Counted from the stretch's first letter, positions 9,885-18,206 are shown. The stretch is DNA of 64,000 nt from Oscillospiraceae bacterium (GCA_017461585.1 JAFTYM010000005.1:27909-91908), one strand, 5' to 3'. The notes: generated from the letters alone by a model not told the origin. Translations and numbers: made by a program.

Positions 9885-9912
9885 AACGGGGGCGTCTGCT
9901 GATGCCCCCGTT
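9885..9912 (+). terminator. Strong GC hairpin after the small peptide gene
   Basis: A nine-bp stem, AACGGGGGC (9885-9893) with GCCCCCGTT (9904-9912), lies between the peptide gene and the HPr-kinase-like gene. The T tract behind it is weak (GCTGTTAG). It may act as a leaky terminator or 3' stabilising stem, giving more peptide mRNA than enzyme mRNA. Confidence 0.6.
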
Positions 9913-9945
9913 GCTGTTAGAACACTCAGGAAAGGGGGAGAACCT

Positions 9946-10800
9946 GTGGCAAAGTTCCTTATTGGAGATGTCCTGCTGGAAATCGATTACAGCAGTATGC
10001 CTGTTGAAGGCGGAGAAAATTTGGACAAGTTTTCATATAACGCTGTTTGGCATGGAGAAAAGCTGACACTTCAAACGGAATTTAAAGAGCTTGATTTCAG
10101 TGGTGCCGAACTTAAAGTCGGCGACAACCGAGTTTGCGAAGTGTACAAAGTCGGGAACGAAAACATGCTTGTATACCATTGGGGAAACCTTTTTCGTGGG
10201 TTTGCTGTGTGGCCGGAAAGATTTGCGGTCACATATTCGCCCGAGATGCGAGGGCAGCCGGCACTGCGTGAGGACTGGTTTTTCAGCATAATTTCATTTC
10301 ACAGGCAAATGCTCCTTCGCGGAGGATGTGTTTTTCACGCGTCTTACATTGACATAGGCGACAAAGCGGTGCTGTTTACGGCTCCGTCCAATACGGGCAA
10401 ATCTACGCAGGCTGATCTGTGGTGCAGATTTGCAGACGCTGAGGTCATAAATGGCGACCGAGTGCTTTTAAAACAGAAAAACGGTGTTTGGTGCGCTTAC
10501 GGATACCCAAGCTGCGGCACATCGGGTATCTGTCAAAACCGCACGCTTCCTGTTGCGGCTATCGTAGTGTTGGAGCAGGGGCAGGAAAACAAAATCGTGC
10601 AGCTTACTGCTGCACAGAAAATACGCGCGCTTGTGTCTGCCACGGAGGTATATCTGTGGGATCAGACGGAAATTGACAAGGCATTTGAAATCGCGGGGAA
10701 CATTATTGCGGATGTTCCCGTCATAAAACTGTCGTGCAGACCCGATGAGGATGCTGTGAGAGTTTTGCAAAGTTTTCTGGAGGAAAGCATCGATGTATAA
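9946..10800 (+). CDS. HPr kinase/PEP-carboxykinase-like P-loop protein of a peptide-modification cassette
   Basis: A 284-residue cytoplasmic protein. A Walker A motif, TAPSNTGKST at about 145-154, follows a conserved CVFHASYI stretch and precedes EVINGDRVLL, the arrangement of HPr kinase/phosphorylase-related proteins. It lacks the normal HprK N-terminal domain and is not next to HPr genes. Homologous kinases occur in lasso-peptide and radical-SAM peptide cassettes, where some phosphorylate a serine of the peptide. The start is GTG 9946 behind AAAGGGGGAG. Its stop overlaps the radical SAM gene by 8 bases, indicating translational coupling. Phosphorylation of the 85-residue peptide (its last residue is Ser85) is a hypothesis. 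Confidence 0.75.
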   Translation: MAKFLIGDVLLEIDYSSMPVEGGENLDKFSYNAVWHGEKLTLQTEFKELDFSGAELKVGDNRVCEVYKVGNENMLVYHWGNLFRGFAVWPERFAVTYSPEMRGQPALREDWFFSIISFHRQMLLRGGCVFHASYIDIGDKAVLFTAPSNTGKSTQADLWCRFADAEVINGDRVLLKQKNGVWCAYGYPSCGTSGICQNRTLPVAAIVVLEQGQENKIVQLTAAQKIRALVSATEVYLWDQTEIDKAFEIAGNIIADVPVIKLSCRPDEDAVRVLQSFLEESIDV

Positions 10801-11902
10801 CTTATCTGATTATCTTCACAGCAAAGCATCCCGAAATAAAGTCCCTCTGTCGGGAACATTTGAGCTTTCTCCCGTGTGCAACTTTGCGTGTAAAATGTGC
10901 TATGTTCGCAGAACACCGGAACAGATAAAAAATGACGGAAAAGAGATAATCACGTGGGACAAGTGGTTAGAGCTTGCAAAGCAATGCAGGGATGCGGGCA
11001 CGCTTTATCTGCTGCTTACGGGCGGAGAACCCTTTCTGTATCCCGGTTTTAAGGAGCTTTATACAGAGCTTCACAAAATGGGATTTATTTTATACATAAA
11101 TTCCAATGGTACGCTTATAGACGAAGCTGCTGTTGAGTGGCTGAAAAAGTACGCACCGGGACGCGTAAATGTTACGCTTTACGGTGCATCTCCCGAGACT
11201 TATGAGAGGATATGCGGAAATCCCAAGGGCTTTGAACTGGCGATGGACGCAATCAAAATGCTTACAGAGGCTAAGATACCTGTGGTAATTAATGCCAGCA
11301 TGATCCCTGAAAATGAGTGTGATCTCGAAAAAATTATCGAGATAGGCAAAAGCTTGGGACTAAATACGAGAATGAGCACATATATGTTTCCTCCGATGCG
11401 CCGCGAAAGAGAAGATTGTGATTCCCGTTTTACGGCAGAACAATCGGCGCAAATGTATATGCGTAAAATAAAATGTCTGTATTCAAAAGAGGAATATTTT
11501 GAATTTCTTGAGAGAAATGCCAAAGGGAATACAGAGGAAGATAACGACGAAACATGGGGAACAGACACAGAGTTCATGCGCTGCAGAGCAGGACGCAGTT
11601 CGTTTTGGGTGAATTGGGAAGGAAATATGACCGCGTGCGGAATGATGGATTTTCCTATGAAAACCACACCCTTTACGGAAAATTTTTGCGACTGCTGGAT
11701 GAAGCTTACGGACAGCGTCAGAAATGCGCATGTTCTTAAAGGCTGTGCCGGATGCAAAAAACGCAATAATTGCAATCCCTGTGTTGCTATGATATACGGC
11801 GAAACAGGTACTGTAGATGAAAAAGCACCGTATATGTGCAGATTATCGGAGTGCGTTTCGGAGATTATAAAGAAGGAACTGGAGGAGCTGCGAGATGAGT
11901 AG
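10793..11902 (+). CDS. Radical SAM/SPASM domain protein
   Basis: A 369-residue enzyme with the radical SAM cluster motif CNFACKMC (Cys29, Cys33, Cys36) after FELSPV, and LLTGGEPFLYPGF in the SAM-binding region. The C-terminal third carries a cysteine-rich SPASM region beginning with FMRCRAG near 264, continuing with TACGMM, CAGCKKRNNCNPCVA and YMCRLSEC, which would bind auxiliary [4Fe-4S] clusters. Such enzymes install thioether, carbon-carbon or epimerised residues in ribosomal peptides. GGAGG lies nine bases before the ATG. It overlaps the kinase-like gene upstream and the next gene downstream by 8 bases each. The substrate is inferred to be the neighbouring 85-residue peptide. Confidence 0.9.
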   Translation: MYNLSDYLHSKASRNKVPLSGTFELSPVCNFACKMCYVRRTPEQIKNDGKEIITWDKWLELAKQCRDAGTLYLLLTGGEPFLYPGFKELYTELHKMGFILYINSNGTLIDEAAVEWLKKYAPGRVNVTLYGASPETYERICGNPKGFELAMDAIKMLTEAKIPVVINASMIPENECDLEKIIEIGKSLGLNTRMSTYMFPPMRREREDCDSRFTAEQSAQMYMRKIKCLYSKEEYFEFLERNAKGNTEEDNDETWGTDTEFMRCRAGRSSFWVNWEGNMTACGMMDFPMKTTPFTENFCDCWMKLTDSVRNAHVLKGCAGCKKRNNCNPCVAMIYGETGTVDEKAPYMCRLSECVSEIIKKELEELRDE

Positions 11903-12836
11903 AGGAAGACATGTTAAGAATAAAACGGTAGATAAAATGTTTATAGCTATTGTTGCGGCTCTTATTATTGTAGTTGCAATACTGCTGATAGTGCTGCGTG
12001 CAAACGCCAACAGACCTGATGACGATGCTGCAGGCGGCAATATAACGGCATCGGGAAATACAGACGGAGTTGGTTCTGATATTACAGACTCACCTGAAAA
12101 TGGTGACACCGACAGCGGTGCGGATTCAAATGTTGAAAGCAGCGTCGGTGCCGGAAATACAGGCGGCAATACTGAAACAGAAAGCGGAAATTCAAACGCA
12201 AATACCGGTAATTCAAACGCAGATACCGGTAATGGAAATAGCAGCACAGGCGGAAACACCGGAAACGGCAATAATAACACCAGCGGAAATAACAACGATA
12301 ACAACAATAACAGCAACAACGACAACAACAGCAATGACAACAACGACAACGGCAGCAATAACGATGGTGATGCCGATGACGGTGATGAAGAAAATGATAA
12401 CAGCGGGAATACAACAGGCGGCGGAGATATAACGGTATCACAGCCTAATATTGAGATCACCGAAAGAGCAGATGCGGATTATGAGCAGTGGCTTGCTGCG
12501 ACTATGGTTGTATGTATTTCCATGGAGTATCCCGATTTTGAGCTTGACGGAATTTATACTGCATCTGAGACATCTTTTGAGAATAAATTCAGCAGCGATG
12601 GTACATATATCGTATTCACAAGCGGCGGAAAGACAATGGCTGTACACAGCGTTGCGTTAAGCGGCGAGAGAACAGCGTCAGGCACGAGAGATATTTCGTC
12701 TCAGACATTGGGATTTGCAACTTTTGACGTTGTAAGTCCTTCAAGCGTAAACACATCAAGTATGACAGAAATCTCTGTTGATGATCTTGATGAGCTTATA
12801 GAGCAATCACTTTTAATATCTGTTTATACACATTGA
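11895..12836 (+). CDS. Membrane-anchored protein with Asn/Asp/Ser-rich stalk, unknown function
   Basis: A 313-residue protein with a basic N terminus (MSRGRHVKNK), one membrane helix at about residues 16-36, then a roughly 150-residue low-complexity linker of Asn, Asp, Ser, Thr and Gly (about 40-185), and a folded C-terminal domain of about 125 residues (from NIEITERADADYEQW to LLISVYTH). The topology suggests the C-terminal domain lies outside the cell. I do not recognise the domain. It starts inside the end of the radical SAM gene (8-base overlap, GGAGGAG upstream) and precedes the PqqD gene, so it belongs to the cassette. It could be a partner, receptor or immunity-like factor; no function can be assigned. 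Confidence 0.75.
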   Translation: MSRGRHVKNKTVDKMFIAIVAALIIVVAILLIVLRANANRPDDDAAGGNITASGNTDGVGSDITDSPENGDTDSGADSNVESSVGAGNTGGNTETESGNSNANTGNSNADTGNGNSSTGGNTGNGNNNTSGNNNDNNNNSNNDNNSNDNNDNGSNNDGDADDGDEENDNSGNTTGGGDITVSQPNIEITERADADYEQWLAATMVVCISMEYPDFELDGIYTASETSFENKFSSDGTYIVFTSGGKTMAVHSVALSGERTASGTRDISSQTLGFATFDVVSPSSVNTSSMTEISVDDLDELIEQSLLISVYTH

Positions 12837-12846
12837 GGCGAAAGAT

Positions 12847-13110
12847 ATGAAGCTTAAATATGAATTTGTCGTTAGAGAGATCATGGGAGAGTATGTTCTT
12901 GTGCCGTCAGGGGAAGCGGCGCTGACATTCGGCGGCATGATAACAACAAGCGAGGTCGGAGCATTTCTTATAGATGTGCTGAAAGATGAAGTGACAAAAG
13001 AAGAAATGGCAGACAGGCTTATGGCTGAATATGATGTGGACATTGATACTGCAAATGCAGATATTGATGAGTTCTTGTCAAAGCTGGATCAGCTCGGAAT
13101 AATTGAATAG
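12847..13110 (+). CDS. PqqD-like peptide-binding (RRE) protein
   Basis: An 87-residue protein with the PqqD fold signature: three short beta strands (FVVREIMGEYVLVP, MITTSEVGAFLIDVL) followed by a helical region (TKEEMADRLMAEYDVD, ANADIDEFLSKLDQLGIIE). PqqD-family proteins are RiPP recognition elements that bind the leader of a precursor peptide and hand it to the radical SAM enzyme. GAGGCG sits seven bases before the ATG and overlaps the stop of the preceding gene. It is the last gene before a strong terminator, so the giant protein, peptide, kinase-like, radical SAM, membrane protein and PqqD genes form one transcription unit, apart from the internal hairpin at 9885. Confidence 0.88.
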   Translation: MKLKYEFVVREIMGEYVLVPSGEAALTFGGMITTSEVGAFLIDVLKDEVTKEEMADRLMAEYDVDIDTANADIDEFLSKLDQLGIIE

Positions 13111-13114
13111 AGTA

Positions 13115-13147
13115 AAAATAACACCTGTAATCAACAGGTGTTATTTT
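13115..13147 (+). terminator. Intrinsic terminator after the PqqD-like gene
   Basis: A 14-bp perfect stem (13115-13128 with 13134-13147) with a five-base loop, rich in A on the left and T on the right. Confidence 0.9.
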
Positions 13148-13171
13148 ATTATCAAATTATCTCAAAGATAC

Positions 13172-13199
13172 TTGAGATTTGACGATAATTTGATATAAT
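13172..13199 (+). promoter_or_regulatory. Candidate promoter for the sugar transferase gene
   Basis: TTGAGA (13172-13177), 16-base spacer, TATAAT (13194-13199). A TTGACG at 13179 is too close to be the -35 element. The site lies directly after the terminator, so a new transcript probably starts here. Confidence 0.55.
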
Positions 13200-13236
13200 A
13201 ACATGTTGAGAAAGATTTGCTTGATGAGGTTAAACA

Positions 13237-13866
13237 ATGTACCGACGATTTTTTAAAAGATTCTTTGATATAATCGTTTCTGCAGTAATACTTTTGATAC
13301 TGATAGTACCTATGTTAGTGTTTGCGCTTATAATAAAGCTGGATTCACCGGGACCTGTCATATTTTGGCAGAAGCGCATAGGAATACATAAATCAACATT
13401 TTTAATGCCGAAGTTCAGAACGATGTATTATGACACACCGAAAGAGGTGCCGACTCATCTTCTGGATAATCCCGACAGGTGGATAACAAGGTGCGGCAGG
13501 TGGATGCGCAAAATGTCCATTGATGAGCTTCCGCAGATGATCTGCATTCTTACGGGCAAGATGAGTATCGTAGGTCCAAGACCTGCGCTGTGGAATCAGG
13601 ACGACCTTGTAGAAGAACGCGACAAATACGGCGCAAACGATATACGTCCCGGACTTACAGGCTGGGCGCAGATAAACGGACGCGACGAACTGGAAATAGA
13701 AGAGAAAGCCCGTCTGGACGGATACTATGCCGAAAACTACGGCCTGCGTTTGGATTTAAAATGCTTTTTTTATACTTTTATTTCTGTTGCAAAGCATGAC
13801 GGATACCTTGAAGGTGGTACAGGGAGTGCTGAAAATAAGATGCCGGAACACACGACCGGAGAATGA
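13237..13866 (+). CDS. Undecaprenyl-phosphate sugar phosphotransferase (bacterial sugar transferase, PglC-like)
   Basis: A 209-residue monotopic membrane enzyme that moves a phosphosugar from a UDP-sugar to undecaprenyl phosphate, the first membrane step of polysaccharide repeat-unit assembly. One hydrophobic segment (about 9-34) is followed by the catalytic region: KLDSPGPVIFWQKRIG, KFRTMYYDT, SIDELPQ with the Asp-Glu dyad, GKMSIVGPRPAL and RPGLTGWAQINGRDE. The length corresponds to the minimal PglC-type enzyme, without the extra WbaP/WcaJ membrane domain. GATGAGGT lies six bases before the ATG. Its TGA overlaps the first possible ATG of the next gene. The sugar is not predictable. Confidence 0.93.
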   Translation: MYRRFFKRFFDIIVSAVILLILIVPMLVFALIIKLDSPGPVIFWQKRIGIHKSTFLMPKFRTMYYDTPKEVPTHLLDNPDRWITRCGRWMRKMSIDELPQMICILTGKMSIVGPRPALWNQDDLVEERDKYGANDIRPGLTGWAQINGRDELEIEEKARLDGYYAENYGLRLDLKCFFYTFISVAKHDGYLEGGTGSAENKMPEHTTGE

Positions 13867-13868
13867 AT

Positions 13869-15104
13869 ATGATAAACAAACTTTTTTTAGAGGCTTTACA
13901 AGCCTCTTTAAAAATTGAAAAAGTTAAATGGGAACACGATATATCAAGTGAGAACTGGCAAGAGCTTTTTGCTCTGGCAGAAGCACAGCACGTTCTGCCC
14001 ATGATATACGATGCTGTGTACTCCTGTCCTGCTGCAAAGAAATCCGACCCAAAGTTTTTTTCTGCAATCAAGGGACGTGTGTATAAAAAGGTAATGCTGC
14101 AGGCGATGAAGACGGAAGAGTTTTTAAAACTGTACGGCCATTTGGTGAAGAACGGCATCAGACCTATTCTGGTGAAAGGACTCATTTGCAGACAGCTTTA
14201 TCCAAATCCTGATTACAGAAGCTCGTCTGATGAAGACCTTTTGGTAAGCGCTGATGAGTTTGTGGCTTGCCATAAAGCCTTGCTGGAATACGGAATGACG
14301 GCAGATCCTGAGAAGTCTGACGTTGAAAACTATGATGAGATCGCGTATCGGAAAGAGGGAAGTCCTTTATACATAGAGCTGCACCGCAGCCTGTTTGCTG
14401 AAAAGTCAGAGGCTTACGGTGATTTCAACAGATTTTTTAAAGCTGCACACCAAGAGACGGTAACTGTCAGCGTGAGTGGTACAGACATAAACACAATGAG
14501 CCATACGCTGCATCTGCTGTATCTTATCCTTCACGCTTTCAAACACTTTTTGCACGGTGGTGTAGGTATAAGGCAGGTTTGCGATATCTCACTCTATGCC
14601 AATGAATACGGCAGATATATCGATTGGGCAGATGTTACCGATAAGTGTGCAGAGGTGCGTGCCGATAAGTTTGCTTTTGCGCTTATAAAAATCGGAAAGA
14701 GCTGTTTTGAACTCTCAGCAGAAAAATCATGCTGTCATGCGGCAATTTATAATACGGATATTGACGAGACTTATCTGTTGGAAGATATTTTGAGCGGCGG
14801 AGTGTACGGTGGAGCAACTAAAGGAAGAAAGCACAGCAGTAATGTGACGCTTAATGCCGTTTCCTCACAGAAAAAGGGAAATGCAGTTCGCGGAAGTGTA
14901 ATTCGGACTTTGCTGCCGTCTGTTAAAAAGCTGTCAGGTAAGTATAAATACCTTGAAAAGTACCCGTTTTTACTTCCCGTGGCATGGTATGACAGAATAG
15001 TCGGATATATCAAAGAGTCTAGGAGAGAGGGCGGAGTATCAGAAGCTGCAAAGATAGGTAAAGACCGAATTGAGCTTCTTAAAATTTATAATGTAATAGA
15101 TTAA
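13869..15104 (+). CDS. Nucleotidyltransferase-like protein (NTP_transf_5 family)
   Basis: About 411 residues. The stretch RPILVKGLICRQLYPNP followed by RSSSDEDLLV is the Lys-Gly...Asp-x-Asp-like signature of the uncharacterised nucleotidyltransferase family PF14907; HTLHLLYLILHAFKHFLHGGVGIRQVCDI is a second family landmark. Members recur in lasso-peptide and other RiPP cassettes with HPr-kinase-like and PqqD-like proteins, and also in capsule loci. An ATG at 13863 overlaps the previous stop as ATGA but is one base from GGAG (13858-13861); ATG 13869 has a seven-base gap, so I prefer it. The substrate is unknown: a peptide or a sugar intermediate are both possible. Confidence 0.8.
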   Translation: MINKLFLEALQASLKIEKVKWEHDISSENWQELFALAEAQHVLPMIYDAVYSCPAAKKSDPKFFSAIKGRVYKKVMLQAMKTEEFLKLYGHLVKNGIRPILVKGLICRQLYPNPDYRSSSDEDLLVSADEFVACHKALLEYGMTADPEKSDVENYDEIAYRKEGSPLYIELHRSLFAEKSEAYGDFNRFFKAAHQETVTVSVSGTDINTMSHTLHLLYLILHAFKHFLHGGVGIRQVCDISLYANEYGRYIDWADVTDKCAEVRADKFAFALIKIGKSCFELSAEKSCCHAAIYNTDIDETYLLEDILSGGVYGGATKGRKHSSNVTLNAVSSQKKGNAVRGSVIRTLLPSVKKLSGKYKYLEKYPFLLPVAWYDRIVGYIKESRREGGVSEAAKIGKDRIELLKIYNVID

Positions 15105-15131
15105 AAGCTCCGTGAAACGGGGCTTTTAATG
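15103..15131 (+). terminator. Intrinsic terminator after the nucleotidyltransferase-like gene
   Basis: Stem 15103-15113 with 15117-15127 (11 bp including one G-T pair), three-base loop and a 3' TTTTAAT. Confidence 0.8.
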
Positions 15132-15168
15132 CTTATCGTCGATGGCAAACGGCAGAAAATTCATCACG

Positions 15169-15197
15169 TTGACAGTAAGAATTGTATGTGATATTCT
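15169..15197 (+). promoter_or_regulatory. Sigma-A promoter for the ABC exporter operon
   Basis: TTGACA (15169-15174), 17-base spacer, TATTCT (15192-15197). The predicted start site near 15204 lies downstream of an in-frame TTG at 15182, which argues that translation starts at ATG 15281. Confidence 0.75.
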
Positions 15198-15280
15198 TAT
15201 TTAATAACTGTTTTTATAATAGTATAACTGTGCGTATTTTTACGCCTGAAGAGAATTTTAAGAGTTGTGAGAGTTCGGAT

Positions 15281-16993
15281 ATGAAGGTTTTCGATTCGAT
15301 AAAAAAACAATTCTATAATGAAGATCCGAAGCAGCTTAAGTATGAGCTGAGCTGGCTGTGGAAGCGTGTGAAGCAGTATAAGATTATGGTTTTTATGGTG
15401 GGACTGCTTGGCCTTGCCGGTACTGTTATGTCCCTTGCCTCCAGCGTCACTTCCAAGTATCTTATAGACGCTGTAACAGCGCTTGATGGCGACAAACTGC
15501 TGATTGCTGCAGTTGTTATGGCGGTAATGTTGCTGGGCAGTATTGCCCTGCAGGCTGTTTCGTCCCGCACGGGTGCGACAGTTCATGTTAAAGTTAAAAA
15601 TCAGATGCAGCAAAAAACATACGGGTGCATTCTCCATGCAAAATGGGAGTCTTTGGAAGGCTTTCGCAACGGAGACCTTATCAGCAGACTTAACTCTGAT
15701 ATTAATGCAGTATCTGACAGCATAATAGGGTTCATTCCCAATTTTGTGACGGCTTCCGTTAAGTTTGCAGGTGCGTTCGGCATTATGCTGTTTTACGACC
15801 CTGTAATGGCGCTGATAGCACTTTTGGGTGCACCTGTTACTATGGTGATGTCCAAAATATTAATGCGCAAGCTGCGTGACCATAACCGTCATATGAAGGA
15901 ACTGAGCGGTGAGATAATGTCTTTTCAGGAGGATTCTTTCAGAAACCTCACCAGCATCAAGGCGTTTTCCGTTACAGGATATTATGAGGACGAGATGGGC
16001 AGACTTCACGGCACTTATGAGAATGCATATCTCTCCTTCAATTCGTTCCAAATCAAGATTTCCACAGTAATGTCGCTTGTGGGGGTTGTGGTGACTACAG
16101 CCTGCTTCGGTTGGGGCATTTACAGACTGTGGACAGGTCACATTACATACGGCTCGCTGACGCTGTTTCTGCAGCTTGCATCAACTCTGCGCGGAGCATT
16201 TTCCTCCCTTGTGTCAATGGCGCAGCAGGCGATATCAATTACAACTTCTGCAGGCAGAATAATCGCTGTTGAAGATCTTGCAAAAGAAGATGCAAGCGTA
16301 CCCGAAGGCTTTAAAGACGAAGCTGAGCTTTCTGTATTGCTTGAAAACGTCTCTTTCAGATATCAGAGCGGAGAGACGGTTCTGGAGACATTTGATTTTG
16401 CGGCGTATCCCGGAGATCAGATAGCCATTACAGGGCCTTCCGGTGAGGGCAAAACCACACTTCTTAGAATACTGCTTGGCCTTGTTGATCCTGTGGAGGG
16501 AAAGGCGGAACTTGCAGGTAAAAACAGATATACCGTTTCAGCCGGTACAAGAGGGGCATTTGCGTATGTACCTCAGGGCAACAGCATATTTACGGGCACA
16601 GTTGCGCAAAATCTTCGCATAGTAAAGCCAGATGCATCTGATGAGGAGATTGAAGCTGCGCTGAAGACCGCGTGCGCATGGGAGTTTGTAAGCAGCTTTG
16701 CTGACGGTACAGAGCACATGCTGGGTGCGGGAGGAAGAGGTATTTCCGAAGGACAGGCTCAACGAATCGCCATAGCACGTGCGCTTCTGAGAAAAGCGCC
16801 CATACTGCTGCTTGATGAAGCCACTTCAGGCTTGGATATAGAGACCGAAAAGAAGCTTATGAGCAATCTGAAAGAGAGCGGTATGGTGCATACATGCATA
16901 CTGGTAACTCACAGACCTGAAAGCACCCGGTACTGCAACCGCGCGTATGAGGTTCAGGGCGGCAGCGTTAGAGAGGTTCACCATGGAGCATAA
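15281..16993 (+). CDS. ABC transporter with fused permease and ATPase domains
   Basis: A 570-residue half-transporter. Residues about 20-310 hold the six-helix ABC exporter membrane domain; the ATPase follows with Walker A GPSGEGKTT, signature ISEGQAQR (a variant of LSGGQ), and Walker B ILLLDEATSGLD. There is no N-terminal C39 peptidase domain, so it does not cleave leaders itself. I chose ATG 15281 because the promoter at 15169-15197 would place an earlier TTG outside the transcript. It overlaps the next gene, an S24/S26-type peptidase, by 11 bases. Together they could export and process the modified peptide; export of a lipid-linked or other substrate cannot be excluded. Confidence 0.9.
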   Translation: MKVFDSIKKQFYNEDPKQLKYELSWLWKRVKQYKIMVFMVGLLGLAGTVMSLASSVTSKYLIDAVTALDGDKLLIAAVVMAVMLLGSIALQAVSSRTGATVHVKVKNQMQQKTYGCILHAKWESLEGFRNGDLISRLNSDINAVSDSIIGFIPNFVTASVKFAGAFGIMLFYDPVMALIALLGAPVTMVMSKILMRKLRDHNRHMKELSGEIMSFQEDSFRNLTSIKAFSVTGYYEDEMGRLHGTYENAYLSFNSFQIKISTVMSLVGVVVTTACFGWGIYRLWTGHITYGSLTLFLQLASTLRGAFSSLVSMAQQAISITTSAGRIIAVEDLAKEDASVPEGFKDEAELSVLLENVSFRYQSGETVLETFDFAAYPGDQIAITGPSGEGKTTLLRILLGLVDPVEGKAELAGKNRYTVSAGTRGAFAYVPQGNSIFTGTVAQNLRIVKPDASDEEIEAALKTACAWEFVSSFADGTEHMLGAGGRGISEGQAQRIAIARALLRKAPILLLDEATSGLDIETEKKLMSNLKESGMVHTCILVTHRPESTRYCNRAYEVQGGSVREVHHGA

Positions 16994-17438
16994 TGTTAAA
17001 GTAGTGCCTTCAGATGTGATGACTGAACATATCTGTGAGCTTCTTGAGGAAACTGATAACGTTCCGCTGGTTATAAGCGGCAGCAGCATGTCTCCGTTTT
17101 TGGTGCACGGCAGAGATACTGTGTATTTATCAAAAATCAGAAGCACGGTTAAACGCGGAAATATGATCTTTTACAGAAGAGATAACGGAAAGGTCATACT
17201 TCACCGTGTTATTAAAGTGAAAGAAAACGGCTGCGACATGGTCGGCGATGCTCAGACTGTCATAGAGCCGAATGTCAGTTATGACAATATGATAGCCGTT
17301 GTAACGGCGGTCACAAGAAAAGGCAAGCTGCTGAAACGCAGCAGCATTTGCTGGCTGTTTTTTGAAAAACTGTGGATCAGAATGATAAAACTCAGACCTT
17401 TTATTGTAAAGGTTTATACTAAACTTGTCGGTAGATGA
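16983..17438 (+). CDS. S24/S26-family peptidase, signal-peptidase-like
   Basis: A 151-residue protein with the signal peptidase box ISGSSMSPFL (probable nucleophile Ser35), HGRDTVYL, RGNMIFYRR and VILHRVIKV. In the position where type I signal peptidases use Lys, the visible candidate is His74 of the LHRV motif, as in SipW/archaeal-type enzymes; Lys70 lies close by. GDAQT follows. No clear membrane helix is present, unlike housekeeping SipS/LepB, so it may act at the membrane face or inside the cell. GAGAGG lies six bases before the ATG, within the end of the ABC gene. Similar small peptidases accompany ABC transporters in RiPP cassettes; leader removal is inferred. Confidence 0.8.
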   Translation: MEHNVKVVPSDVMTEHICELLEETDNVPLVISGSSMSPFLVHGRDTVYLSKIRSTVKRGNMIFYRRDNGKVILHRVIKVKENGCDMVGDAQTVIEPNVSYDNMIAVVTAVTRKGKLLKRSSICWLFFEKLWIRMIKLRPFIVKVYTKLVGR

Positions 17439-17462
17439 TAAGCGGAAAGTGGAGAAAGACTT

Positions 17463-18191
17463 ATGATAGATATGCATTGTCATATTTTGCCCGGAGTTGA
17501 TGATGGGTCAAGTGATCTTCAAGACTCTGTTGAAATGGCGCGTCTGGCTGCGGAGAGCGGCGTTGTCGGCATAGTGGCAACGCCTCATTGTGCAGGCGAC
17601 GGGGCTGATATGATGCGTAAGAGTTTTTCTCTTTTGCGTGAAGTTATTAAGGATGAGAAGATACCTGTTGAGCTGTTTTTGGGTATGGAAATATTCGGAA
17701 CATGGGCAACAGCAGAGCTTTTGAAGGAAGGCAGGCTGTTTACGCTTAACGGATCTGATTATCCTCTTATAGAGTTTGATTTTCACGCAGACGGTAATGA
17801 ATGTGTGAGAATACTGCGCGAAGTATCGCGTGAGGGATACAGACCTGTTGTTGCCCACCCGGAACGATATGATTTTATTGCGAGAGATCCCGGACTTATA
17901 AAGACTATGTGCGATATGGGCTGCCTGCTTCAGATCAACAGAGGAAGCTTACTCGGCAGATTCGGAAAGAAAGCGCAGAGTCTGGCGTTTATGCTGGTTG
18001 AGCGTGATCTGGCAGCGATGGTGGCTAGTGATGCACACTCATCTGCGGTAAGAACAACGTGGATGAGAGACGTGAAAGAATTGCTGGAAAGAGAGTTTTC
18101 TGCTGAAACTGCGGAAAAACTGCTTGTTGCAAATCCGCTAAGTATTCTGAAAAACGAAAAACTTGTATATGAGCCGAAATGGTTTAAATAA
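17463..18191 (+). CDS. CpsB/CapC-type PHP-fold tyrosine-protein phosphatase
   Basis: A 242-residue metal-dependent phosphatase of the PHP superfamily that dephosphorylates BY-kinases and so controls polymer length and export. Metal ligands are visible in MHCHILPGVDDGS, ATPHCAGDG, EIFGTW, AHPERYDF and ASDAHSS. It is 24 bases after the peptidase gene and precedes an Ig-like membrane protein and two BY-kinase genes on the same strand, the usual phosphatase-kinase grouping of Wzy-type capsule loci. Confidence 0.92.
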   Translation: MIDMHCHILPGVDDGSSDLQDSVEMARLAAESGVVGIVATPHCAGDGADMMRKSFSLLREVIKDEKIPVELFLGMEIFGTWATAELLKEGRLFTLNGSDYPLIEFDFHADGNECVRILREVSREGYRPVVAHPERYDFIARDPGLIKTMCDMGCLLQINRGSLLGRFGKKAQSLAFMLVERDLAAMVASDAHSSAVRTTWMRDVKELLEREFSAETAEKLLVANPLSILKNEKLVYEPKWFK

Positions 18192-18206
18192 AGAGGCGAA
18201 CTGCTT

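Noticed and set aside
12170-12410. Simple-sequence AAC/GAC repeats as a DNA element
   Set aside because: They encode the Asn/Asp-rich linker of the membrane protein and are explained by its amino-acid composition.
15182-15280. N-terminal extension of the ABC transporter starting at TTG 15182
   Set aside because: It overlaps the -10 of a strong promoter, lacks a ribosome binding site and encodes a non-family sequence.
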